NCBI RefSeq assembly: GCF_018326005.1
Contig: NZ_AP021903.1
Coordinates: 6,445,501 to 6,509,500, forward strand
DNA length: 64,000 nucleotides
Reading direction: 5' to 3'
Source of the DNA: Pseudomonas sp. Seg1
GTDB taxonomy: Bacteria; Pseudomonadota; Gammaproteobacteria; Pseudomonadales; Pseudomonadaceae
The position numbers and the translations under genes are program-made. The notes beneath the pieces were generated by a model. That model had not been told where the DNA came from and did not search any database. It saw only the letters and a list, made by a program, of their open reading frames with translations. This document shows positions 55,859 to 63,078 of the stretch, one piece after another (positions within the stretch are counted from its first letter, which is position 1; every line of letters starts with the position of its first letter).

Positions 55859-56482
55859 ATGTATACGCCGCGCGCCTTTGCCATCGACGAGTTGTCGCAA
55901 CTCCACGAACTGATCCTCGCCACCCGCCTCGCCATTCTCGTGACCCACGGCGAAAACGGTCTGCAGGCCAGTCATGTCCCCGTGCTGCTGCATTGCGAGC
56001 AAGGCGAAAATGGCACGCTGTACGGGCATCTGGCCAAGGCCAATCCGCAGTGGAAAGACCTGCGCGACGGCGCCGAAGCCATGCTGATTTTTGCCGGTCC
56101 CGACGCCTACGTCAGCCCGGGCTTTTATCCGAGCAAGGCCGAACACGGCAGAGTCGTGCCGACCTGGAACTACATCGCTGTGCACGCCTACGGCCATGCC
56201 GAAACCTTCAGCGATGGCGGGCGACTGCTCGACATCGTCAGCACCCTCACCGACCGCCACGAAGCGGGCCGCGCGCAGCCATGGAAAGTCGACGACGCCC
56301 CCGCCGACTACATCGACGGGATGCTCAAGGCCATCGTCGGTTTCGCCATTCCCATCGACCGGCTGGAGGGCAAGCGCAAGCTCAGCCAGAACCGCAGCGC
56401 CGAAGACATTGCCGGCGTGCGCGAAGGTCTGGCCGCCAGCCCCGACATCAACGACCAAACCCTTGCCCAATTGATGCGTTAA
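55859..56482 (+). CDS. PaiB-like FMN-binding negative regulator
   Basis: 207-residue protein of the PaiB/FMN-binding split-barrel family. It starts M-Y-T-P-R-A-F-A-I-D-E and shows P-V-L-L-H near residue 40, G-H-L-A-K-A-N-P-Q near residue 56, the F-x-G-P-D-A-Y-V-S-P-x-x-Y segment near residue 78 with P-T-W-N-Y near residue 102. In Bacillus PaiB represses; here function may be regulatory or redox. ATG 55859 has AAGGGA upstream. It heads a three-gene operon with two acetyltransferases. Confidence 0.88.
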   Translation: MYTPRAFAIDELSQLHELILATRLAILVTHGENGLQASHVPVLLHCEQGENGTLYGHLAKANPQWKDLRDGAEAMLIFAGPDAYVSPGFYPSKAEHGRVVPTWNYIAVHAYGHAETFSDGGRLLDIVSTLTDRHEAGRAQPWKVDDAPADYIDGMLKAIVGFAIPIDRLEGKRKLSQNRSAEDIAGVREGLAASPDINDQTLAQLMR

Positions 56483-56492
56483 GGAAAACCCC

Positions 56493-56939
56493 ATGAGTCA
56501 GATCGAGATCCGTCAGGTCAGCGCCGACGACCACACCGCCTGGCTGCCGCTGTGGCAGGCCTACCTGCGCTTTTACAACACCGAATTGCCGGACGCCGTA
56601 ACGCACAGCACCTGGCAGCGTTTCCTCGACCCGAGCGAGCCGACTCACGCGGCGCTCGCCTGGGCTGACGGCAAAGCGCTGGGCATGGTGCATTACATCT
56701 ACCATCGCTCGAACTGGAGCATCGAAAACTCCTGCTACCTGCAAGACCTGCTGGTCGCAGAGCACACCCGCGGCACGGGTGTCGGTCGCCAACTGATCGA
56801 ACACGTCTACGCCACCGCTAAAGCCGACGGTTGCTGCAAAGTCCATTGGCTGACCCACGAAAGCAACGCCACGGCGATCCAGCTCTACGAGCGCATCGCC
56901 GAGCGCCCGGGCCTCATCCAGTTTCGCAAAGCCCTTTAA
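56493..56939 (+). CDS. GNAT acetyltransferase
   Basis: 148-residue GCN5-related N-acetyltransferase. The acetyl-CoA-binding motif A is visible as L-L-V-A-E-H-T-R-G-T-G-V-G-R-Q-L near residue 86. Substrate unknown, likely a small amine or amino-acid derivative. It follows the PaiB-like gene by 10 nt with AAGGA as RBS, so the two are co-translated. PaiA of Bacillus, encoded beside PaiB, is also a GNAT, which supports the pairing. Confidence 0.9.
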   Translation: MSQIEIRQVSADDHTAWLPLWQAYLRFYNTELPDAVTHSTWQRFLDPSEPTHAALAWADGKALGMVHYIYHRSNWSIENSCYLQDLLVAEHTRGTGVGRQLIEHVYATAKADGCCKVHWLTHESNATAIQLYERIAERPGLIQFRKAL

Positions 56940-56951
56940 GGAGAGACGCGC

Positions 56952-57623
56952 ATGACTGCTTCACTTGCTGACTGGAAAGGCGTTCCTGCCCCCACGACCA
57001 AGCTGCTCGAAGGACGCTTCATCCGCCTGGAAAGACTCGACCCGGCGCGCCACGCCGACGAGTTGTTCAACGCGCTGCAAGGTCCCGGCGCCGATCCGAA
57101 ACTCTGGGATTATTTGCCCTACGGCCCGTTCCCCGAGCGCGGTGTGTTCAATGACTGGCTGAACAATCACGCAGCCAGCAGCGACCCGTATTTCTTCAGC
57201 GTCATCGACCGCGCCAGCGGCCAGGTGCAAGGCATCCTCAGCCTGATGTCGATTGTTCCGGCTCAGGGCCGCATCGAAATCGGCCACGTCACCTTCGGCG
57301 CACCGATGCAGCGTTCGCCGAAGAGCACCGAGGCGGTTTACCTGCTGGGCAAATACGCCTTCGAGCTGGGCTATCGTCGCCTCGAATGGAAGTGCAACAA
57401 CGGCAACGCCCGCTCCAAATACGCGGCCGAGCGTTTGGGTTTCAGTTTTGAAGGCGTGTTCCGCCAGCACATGGTGGTCAAGGGGCAGAACCGCGATACG
57501 GCGTGGTATTCGATTCTGGATGGTGAGTGGCCGGCGATTGCGGCGGGGTTTGAGCAATGGTTGAGTGATGAAAACCAGACACCGACCGGGCAGGTGAAAG
57601 GCTTGGTCGAGTGCCGTTCTTAA
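56952..57623 (+). CDS. RimJ/RimL-type GNAT acetyltransferase
   Basis: 223-residue acetyltransferase of the RimJ/RimL type. The typical early R-L-E-R-L-D-P-A-R-H-A segment (about residue 30) and the R-L-E-W-K-C-N-N-G-N-A-R-S-K-Y-A-A-E-R-L-G-F-S segment near residue 150 are present. Third gene of the operon, 12 nt after the previous stop. It may acetylate an amino group on a protein or small molecule. Confidence 0.9.
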   Translation: MTASLADWKGVPAPTTKLLEGRFIRLERLDPARHADELFNALQGPGADPKLWDYLPYGPFPERGVFNDWLNNHAASSDPYFFSVIDRASGQVQGILSLMSIVPAQGRIEIGHVTFGAPMQRSPKSTEAVYLLGKYAFELGYRRLEWKCNNGNARSKYAAERLGFSFEGVFRQHMVVKGQNRDTAWYSILDGEWPAIAAGFEQWLSDENQTPTGQVKGLVECRS

Positions 57624-57635
57624 CCTTTTAAAAGC

Positions 57636-57715
57636 AAAAAATCGCAGCCTGCGGCAGGCCCTACATTTGCCTTGTGCAGGAGCTGCCGCAGGCTCGGGCC
57701 GCGTTCGGACGATGT
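57636..57715. repeat. Short inverted repeat, family E
   Basis: GCAGCCTGCGGCAGG and complement (CTGCCGCAGGCT) between convergent genes. Seen once here; the pattern is common between Pseudomonas genes. Confidence 0.6.
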
Positions 57716-57723
57716 TTTGATCT

Positions 57724-58002
57724 TTAACTGATATCTCGCCGAATCCGCACAACGCCCATCTTCATCCCAAACGGACGAAACACGGCGTTCAGCGACTTCA
57801 GTGTCTGATTACCTTCACCGTGTTCGATGTGCACCAAGGTACGCACCGAGATTTTGCACATTTTCGCGAACTGGGTTTGATGCAACCCCGTCACTTCTAC
57901 ACGTAAGCGGCGAACGGCTTCGCCGATCTCAAGCGTTCCCTGTGCCAGCGCTTCCCGTATGTTTTCAATAAGCACAGTGCGTTCGGCAACGGTCAGGCTC
58001 AT
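57724..58002 (-). CDS. hipB: HipB-like Xre-family antitoxin
   Basis: 92-residue helix-turn-helix protein: Q-T-Q-F-A-K-M-C-K-I-S-V-R-T-L-V-H-I-E-H-G-E-G-N near residues 42-65 is the Xre HTH. It is the partner antitoxin of the preceding hipA gene and probably represses the operon. The ATG at 58002 overlaps the hipA stop as ATGA. The gene lies downstream of hipA, the reverse of the E. coli order. The three palindromes upstream of hipA are the likely binding sites. Confidence 0.8.
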   Translation of the reverse strand: MSLTVAERTVLIENIREALAQGTLEIGEAVRRLRVEVTGLHQTQFAKMCKISVRTLVHIEHGEGNQTLKSLNAVFRPFGMKMGVVRIRRDIS

Positions 58003-59351
58003 TTCAGATCCCACTCTTTCAATCGCTGCTCCAGATTCTTCAATGCGATGCCTGGGTGATTCATGGTTCGGTCCGGCAGGCCGCTCTCGGTCAAAATATC
58101 GGGAAGGGCCGCAAGGCGTCGTGCATCCTGACGAAGGCGCTCGAATGAATCCGGCGCATCGGCCAAAGCAGCCAAGGGATCATCCGGGTCTGCAATATCA
58201 GCCAATGCACGACAAACGCCTCGCCAATCGACATCACCCGCTCTTTCCAACGCTTTCGGCCACTTAGTCGTACGGGTAACGCCTTCATCGTCCATGACCA
58301 TCGGCGCCAAGTCATAAATGGGCGCAAGTCGAAACGAACTTGCCCCACGAATAATCGCGGTATTGCGGCCATGGTTATCCGAGTTACCGAGAATTTTGTT
58401 GATCAGATCCCGACGCAAGTAGTCCGCCACCAGATCAGGAATCTGATCCGCTTGCCCTGCCTCACGCCATAGGCCGGCAAGCATGCGAATCACGTCCAAA
58501 TGGTCCATCGCGCTGCCTGGCGTTGTCACGTTAGCCAGCGAATAAATAGATTCGACCGCGTAACGCTCAACACCTTGAGCCGTTACCCGACGATCAAAAC
58601 GCTGCATCCACAAGCTGGGTTTCGTCGCCTCTTCCAGTGCCAGCCCTTGTGATGCGACCGTTTCAATGCCTAATGTCTGCAAGGCCCTGTAGTAGTGGAA
58701 CTCACTTCGCAAGATGTCCTGATCGGTCCGGTTGCCTTTGTTACGGGCAAATTTCACAAACCAGTGCTGACTGACCTCTGAATCCTCAAGGACTGCATCG
58801 GGGAACAGGAGACCGGCCTTGTTCTCTGCCAACAAAAGCTTCGGTGCTTCCCCCCCCGCCCCCGTCGCGCCGCCAATGGCTGCACCCAGTTCATAGGCGT
58901 ACTCGAGAAACCGGTTGTCACGCAGGATCACGTCCTGACGCTGAAACCCAATGGGCTCTCGCTCATCCACAGATTCGGCAGACTCCTTTATCCGCATGTT
59001 GCCGATCGGTGCCGCTGTACTTCGACCCAACAGATAAAGATCGGCGCTGATGCCTGCGGGTTTTTCTTGCCCCACACGAGCAAGAAGAAAACGTTTCGCC
59101 GCACCGGCAGGAGCGATGTCATGGATGAAGGCTGGCACAGCGGATCTCCGGCTATCCCATTCCAATGGGAACCGTACACTCACAGCTTTTGAGAACGGCG
59201 AACCGAGGGCATCTAAGTTATCGACGAGATAAGTGGTTTGATACCCGAAATCGCAGCGACTTTCGAAACCCTTTTCGGGGTTAGTGAAGCTCAGAACCAT
59301 CGCGTCATGCCATTGCCCAACCGCGAATATCTGTAATGTCAGGTTGTACAT
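57999..59351 (-). CDS. hipA: HipA-family serine/threonine kinase toxin
   Basis: 450-residue HipA kinase. The catalytic and metal-binding motifs G-N-S-D-N-H-G-R-N-T near residue 345 and A-P-I-Y-D-L-A-P-M near residue 367 are intact, so activity is expected. HipA kinases phosphorylate glutamyl-tRNA synthetase or related targets and slow growth. The start is ATG 59351, with AGGTG about 8 nt upstream. Earlier in-frame ATGs at 59402 and 59420 lack an RBS and would lie inside the palindrome cluster. Confidence 0.88.
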   Translation of the reverse strand: MYNLTLQIFAVGQWHDAMVLSFTNPEKGFESRCDFGYQTTYLVDNLDALGSPFSKAVSVRFPLEWDSRRSAVPAFIHDIAPAGAAKRFLLARVGQEKPAGISADLYLLGRSTAAPIGNMRIKESAESVDEREPIGFQRQDVILRDNRFLEYAYELGAAIGGATGAGGEAPKLLLAENKAGLLFPDAVLEDSEVSQHWFVKFARNKGNRTDQDILRSEFHYYRALQTLGIETVASQGLALEEATKPSLWMQRFDRRVTAQGVERYAVESIYSLANVTTPGSAMDHLDVIRMLAGLWREAGQADQIPDLVADYLRRDLINKILGNSDNHGRNTAIIRGASSFRLAPIYDLAPMVMDDEGVTRTTKWPKALERAGDVDWRGVCRALADIADPDDPLAALADAPDSFERLRQDARRLAALPDILTESGLPDRTMNHPGIALKNLEQRLKEWDLK

Positions 59352-59363
59352 GAGCTTTTCACC

Positions 59364-59460
59364 TGCATTTAAATGCATTTTTGCGAAGAATCTTTCAGCC
59401 ATAAATGCAATATAGTGCATATTTTGTCGAAGCTTATAAGCTCATCTGCAACAAAATGCA
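59364..59460 (-). promoter_or_regulatory. Triple TGCA-N6-TGCA operator array upstream of hipA
   Basis: Three 14-bp palindromes: TGCATTTAAATGCA (59364-59377), TGCAATATAGTGCA (59406-59419) and TGCAACAAAATGCA (59447-59460). Starts are 42 and 41 bp apart, close to four helical turns. Probable HipB/HipA operators. Confidence 0.8.
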
Positions 59461-59557
59461 GATACGCCATGACCTATGCCAATTAAATCAAGCAGCAATA
59501 ACGTATTTCCCAACCAGTGCGCTGGTAGCACATGCGCATGTGCCGCCAGCGCGTTGA

Positions 59558-59923
59558 TCACTCCGTGGGCACTAACCTGTCCAGCACCCGATTGACCGCC
59601 AACTCTGCCAGCATCACCACCTGAGCGATGCCTTGCAGGGTTTTGCGGTGGGTACCTTCAACCTGCGCGATATGGTTGTTGATGATGACGGTGGCCGAGC
59701 CGAGGGTTTCACTGGCATCTGCCAGCAGGGACTCGTTGTCGGCCTCGAGACTTGCCATGTACAGCGTGTTGGGTTTGTAAGGCGCGGCCATGATGTCGGC
59801 CGCCGATGTGCCGAGATAGTGGTCGAGGGCGCGCTCGGCGGCTTCGTGGAATTTCTTTGAGTCGGGCGATTCGTAGGGGGATGTCGGGTCGGTGACCGGC
59901 GGGTTTGGCGTTGGTTTGAACAT
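59558..59923 (-). CDS. DUF6124 family protein
   Basis: 121-residue protein of the Pseudomonas DUF6124 type: M-F-K-P-T-P-N-P-P-V-T-D-P start, then P-D-S-K-K-F-H-E-A-A-E-R-A-L-D-H-Y-L, S-L-E-A-D-N-E-S-L-L-A-D-A near residue 60, and L-A-E-L-A-V-N-R-V-L-D near the end. The predicted structure is helical. Function unknown. The ATG at 59923 is preceded by AGAGG. Its mRNA has a complex 5' leader with alternative hairpins that include the ribosome-binding site. Confidence 0.88.
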   Translation of the reverse strand: MFKPTPNPPVTDPTSPYESPDSKKFHEAAERALDHYLGTSAADIMAAPYKPNTLYMASLEADNESLLADASETLGSATVIINNHIAQVEGTHRKTLQGIAQVVMLAELAVNRVLDRLVPTE

Positions 59924-60117
59924 GGTGACTAACCTCTGTGAGGCCGCCATCTTTTCACCGCTAAGCGAAAGGGTGGCGGCTGTGCGCAAGTTAGCGGACC
60001 GGTAGTCACCAAAAACCCGGTGCACCCGAAGGTGCCATGCGCACAGCCACCATCAAGTGCAGGCGAATGCCTGACTGGATAGATATGTGCAACCGTAGTG
60101 ACTAGCCGGGCCGCTAA
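59924..60117 (-). promoter_or_regulatory. Structured 5' leader of the DUF6124 gene
   Basis: Four inverted-repeat pairs. GGTGACTAACC (59924-59934) with GGTAGTCACC (60001-60010) would bury the RBS; nested inside it, GCCGCCA (59943-59949) pairs with TGGCGGC (59974-59980). GGCTGTGCGCA (59978-59988) pairs with TGCGCACAGCC (60038-60048). TTAGCGGACCGGTAGTCAC (59991-60009) pairs with 60098-60117. The pairings compete, so only some can exist at once. Confidence 0.7.
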
Positions 60118-60326
60118 GCCCGATCACTGGAAATCAGTGATGCAAACCAAGTTACGCAGCCAGCCAAAGGCGCACAAGCCGGCGGATTCTGGTGCATGCG
60201 TAGGCAGCGGCGCAAGGATTTGTAGGTCGCAAGACGTAAAGCCAACAGGCTTTAAACAAGAGCGACGACAGAGGTTTACTGCACCAGAATAATTGGCGAT
60301 TTATCTGTCGTATCAGCCCTCTTCTC
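60118..60326. other. Intergenic region between the methyltransferase and DUF6124 genes
   Basis: About 210 nt with one 64-codon frame on the plus strand that has no recognisable product. It should contain the DUF6124 promoter and lies at the end of the homocysteine methyltransferase gene. Confidence 0.4.
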
Positions 60327-61226
60327 TTAACCGAGTTTCTGCGCCAACACCGCAATGTGCTCCGGGCCGATCCCGCAGCAACCACCCAAATGACTGGCAC
60401 CACGCTGCTGCCAGTCGAGCGCCCAATGCAGATAACCCGGCGGATCGAGATCTTCGCGCAACGGGTCTAGTCCATCATTGGCCGTCGCTTCTTTCGGCTG
60501 TGGCGGGAACGCATTGGCATACGCGCCGATGTGAATCTTCACCCCCAGTCGTTCGAAGGTTTCGCGCGCCGCATCAATCGCCGCGCCGATCACTTCCGGC
60601 TGACTGCAATTGAACAACAGCGCCTCGACGCCCAACTCGGCGGCCACCGCAGCCGCTTCGGCCACCGGCTCGCCGGAGCGCAAGCGCGGCACTTCGTCGG
60701 TATCTTCGTCCTTCAAGGTAAACGACAGCCAGAACGGTTTACCGTCCTGCGGCAGCCCGGCGTGAATGGCGCGCGCCTCGACGATCGAGCTCTGGGTCTC
60801 CGCCAGCCACAGGTCCACGTGTGGTGCCAGGCCCTTGACCAACGGGTTGAGCAATTCGGTCACCCGGGACGCCTCGAACAGATCCGGGCGATAAGAGCCG
60901 AACAACGGCGGCAAGGAACCGGCCACCCGCACGGCTTTGCCCGACGCCTGCACCGCACGCCGTGCCAGTTCACCGGCCAGTGCCGCCAGCGCCTGACCTT
61001 CAGCGGCGAAACGTTCTTCGCCGATGTGGAACGGCACCACCGCGTAACTGTTGCTGGTGATCACATTGGCACCGCTGTCGATGTAGGCGGCGTGTACCGC
61101 TTCCACCGCTTGCGGCGCTTCGCTCAACGCCAGGGCTGACCACTCTGGCTGCCGGAATGGCGCACCGGCGCGTTGCAACTCACGGCCCATGCCGCCATCG
61201 AGAATAATCGTGCTTGCTGCGCCCAT
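60327..61226 (-). CDS. Homocysteine S-methyltransferase
   Basis: About 299 residues, BHMT/MmuM-type zinc methyltransferase. The N-terminal D-G-G-M-G-R-E-L motif is followed near residue 220 by L-F-N-C-S-Q-P-E and near the C-terminus by L-G-G-C-C-G-I-G: these give the three Cys zinc ligands of the family. It converts homocysteine to methionine using S-methylmethionine or a similar donor. ATG 61226 is preferred; two earlier in-frame ATGs exist. Divergent from an amino-acid ABC transporter. Confidence 0.88.
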   Translation of the reverse strand: MGAASTIILDGGMGRELQRAGAPFRQPEWSALALSEAPQAVEAVHAAYIDSGANVITSNSYAVVPFHIGEERFAAEGQALAALAGELARRAVQASGKAVRVAGSLPPLFGSYRPDLFEASRVTELLNPLVKGLAPHVDLWLAETQSSIVEARAIHAGLPQDGKPFWLSFTLKDEDTDEVPRLRSGEPVAEAAAVAAELGVEALLFNCSQPEVIGAAIDAARETFERLGVKIHIGAYANAFPPQPKEATANDGLDPLREDLDPPGYLHWALDWQQRGASHLGGCCGIGPEHIAVLAQKLG

Positions 61227-61338
61227 ATGCTTTTCACTCATATGCTTATGAAAATAACTCACTACCAGAGTCGTTCTTATAACTATTTAATACGCACCAT
61301 TCGGTTAATAACAACCTCTTTTTTTCCAGGGATCGACT

Positions 61339-62160
61339 GTGAAATTTCAACCACTACTGGCCCTGGGCCTGACGATTCTGGCTGCCTCCACCCAAGCCTT
61401 CGGCGGCACCACACTGGATCGTGTCGAGCAGAAAAAAGAGCTGGTCGGCGTACTGATGGAAAGCTATCCGCCCTTCTCGTTTCTCAACGAGCAAAACCAG
61501 CTCGACGGCTTCGATGTTGAAGTCGCTAAAGCCGTGGCGGACAAACTGGGCGTGAAACTGCGGCTGGAAACGCCGTCGTGGGACGTCATTGCCGCCGGCC
61601 GCTGGAGCGGGCGCTACGACATCTGCATCTGCTCGATGACCCCGAGCAAGGCCCGCGCCGAAGTGTTCGACTTCCCGGTCGAGTACTACGCCTCGCCCGC
61701 AGTGATCGTGGTCAACGCCAAAGACGATCGTATCCACGGCGCCAAGGATCTGAGCGGCAAGAAAGTCGGCCTCACCAGTGCCTCCAGCTACGAAAGTTAT
61801 CTGAACAAGAATCTGGTCATCGAAGGCGCTGAAGACACGCAGTTGCAGTACCCGTTCGAAGATGTGCAGATCGCCCCGTATGACACCGACAACGTCGCCT
61901 TCCAGGACTTGGGCCTGGGTGCCGGCGTGCGTCTGGATGCGATCCTCACCAACCTCGTCACTGCGCAGCCACGCCTGAATCAAGACAAACGCTTCAAACT
62001 CGCCGGCGATGCGCTGTACTCGGAGCCGAATTCGGTCGCCATCGAAAAGGGTGACGCGCAATGGGATGCCAAAGTCCGTGAGGTCTTTGCCCAACTCAAA
62101 CAGGACGGCACCCTGAGCAAGCTCTCGCAAAAATGGATCGGCGCCGATATCAGTCAATGA
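61339..62160 (+). CDS. Polar amino-acid ABC transporter substrate-binding protein
   Basis: 273-residue periplasmic binding protein with a signal peptide cleaved about residue 22 (after T-Q-A-F-G). Family 3 features: E-S-Y-P-P-F-S-F-L near residue 41, L-D-G-F-D-V-E-V-A-K-A-V-A near residue 55, and the R-Y-D-I-C-I-C-S-M-T-P hinge near residue 93. The stop overlaps the permease ATG (ATGA). It is probably specific for a polar amino acid such as methionine or S-methylmethionine given the divergent methyltransferase; this is an inference. Confidence 0.9.
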   Translation: MKFQPLLALGLTILAASTQAFGGTTLDRVEQKKELVGVLMESYPPFSFLNEQNQLDGFDVEVAKAVADKLGVKLRLETPSWDVIAAGRWSGRYDICICSMTPSKARAEVFDFPVEYYASPAVIVVNAKDDRIHGAKDLSGKKVGLTSASSYESYLNKNLVIEGAEDTQLQYPFEDVQIAPYDTDNVAFQDLGLGAGVRLDAILTNLVTAQPRLNQDKRFKLAGDALYSEPNSVAIEKGDAQWDAKVREVFAQLKQDGTLSKLSQKWIGADISQ

Positions 62161-62993
62161 CTTCTTTCCCGACACCTCCAAAGCCACCGCAACCGGTGGC
62201 TGAATCACGCCTGCGACGGTTCTTCGGGTTCCGTACACGGTTGTACCTGACGTGGGCGGCGCTGTTCTGTCTGTTCGCCGGATTCTTCCTGAGCTTCGAC
62301 CTGAAGTTCTCGATCATCCTCGACAAGCTGCCCAATCTTGTCGGTCTCAAGCTTGCACCCAATGGCTTTCTGCAAGGCGCGGCGCTGACGCTGTTTCTGT
62401 GCGTGTGCTCGATTGTCGCTTCGTCATTGCTGGGCTTCGTCACGGCGCTGGCGCGACTGTCGAAAAGCGCGGTGGCGTTCGGCATCGCCAGTTTCTACGC
62501 CTCGTTCTTTCGCGGCACGCCGCTGCTGATTCAGATCCTGCTGATCTACCTCGGCTTGCCGCAATTGGGCATCGTGCCCGGCGCTATCGTTGCCGGGATC
62601 ATCGCCTTGTCGTTGAACTACGGCGCCTATCTCAGCGAGATTTTCCGCGCCGGCATCCTCGGTGTTCCCTATGGCCAACGCGAAGCGTCACTGGCTCTGG
62701 GCATGCGCGACTCCGTAATTCTCTGGCGCATCACGCTGCCCCAGGCGATGCGCACGATCATCCCGCCCACGACCAATCAGTTCATTTCGATGCTCAAGGA
62801 CTCGTCGCTGATTTCGGTGATGGGCGTTTGGGAAGTGATGTTTCTGGCGCAGTCGTATGGCCGTTCAAGCTATCGCTACATCGAGATGCTGACGACGGCG
62901 GCGATCATTTACTGGCTGATGTCGATCGGTCTTGAGCTGATTCAGGCGCGCATGGAACGGCATTACGGCAAGGCTTACGTGCGCCGTTCCTAA
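62157..62993 (+). CDS. Amino-acid ABC transporter permease (HisM/QM type)
   Basis: 278-residue inner-membrane permease with about five hydrophobic helices after an N-terminal Pro-rich 30-residue tail. The His/Glu/Gln/Arg/opine permease motif F-F-R-G-T-P-L-L-I-Q near residue 120 and the EAA loop E-A-S-L-A-L-G-M-R-D near residue 178 are clear. Translationally coupled to the binding protein. No ATPase gene is found in the remaining part of the window, so the ATPase must be elsewhere. Confidence 0.92.
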   Translation: MTSFPTPPKPPQPVAESRLRRFFGFRTRLYLTWAALFCLFAGFFLSFDLKFSIILDKLPNLVGLKLAPNGFLQGAALTLFLCVCSIVASSLLGFVTALARLSKSAVAFGIASFYASFFRGTPLLIQILLIYLGLPQLGIVPGAIVAGIIALSLNYGAYLSEIFRAGILGVPYGQREASLALGMRDSVILWRITLPQAMRTIIPPTTNQFISMLKDSSLISVMGVWEVMFLAQSYGRSSYRYIEMLTTAAIIYWLMSIGLELIQARMERHYGKAYVRRS

Positions 62994-63044
62994 GGTGAAC
63001 GGCAACGTAACAGACATCATTCTGTAAAAACCCATCGCTATACA

Positions 63045-63074
63045 GGACGGCCCGTCTCTAACAAAAGGCCGTCC
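63045..63074 (+). other. Hairpin immediately upstream of the autotransporter start
   Basis: GGACGGCC/GGCCGTCC 8-bp stem with a 14-nt loop, ending 4 nt before the ATG. It may be the permease terminator (no T-run) or limit initiation of the autotransporter. Confidence 0.5.
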
Positions 63075-63078
63075 TCTC

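Noticed and set aside
60098..60292. 64-codon frame between DUF6124 and the methyltransferase
   Set aside because: It begins within the leader inverted repeat and shows no family features.
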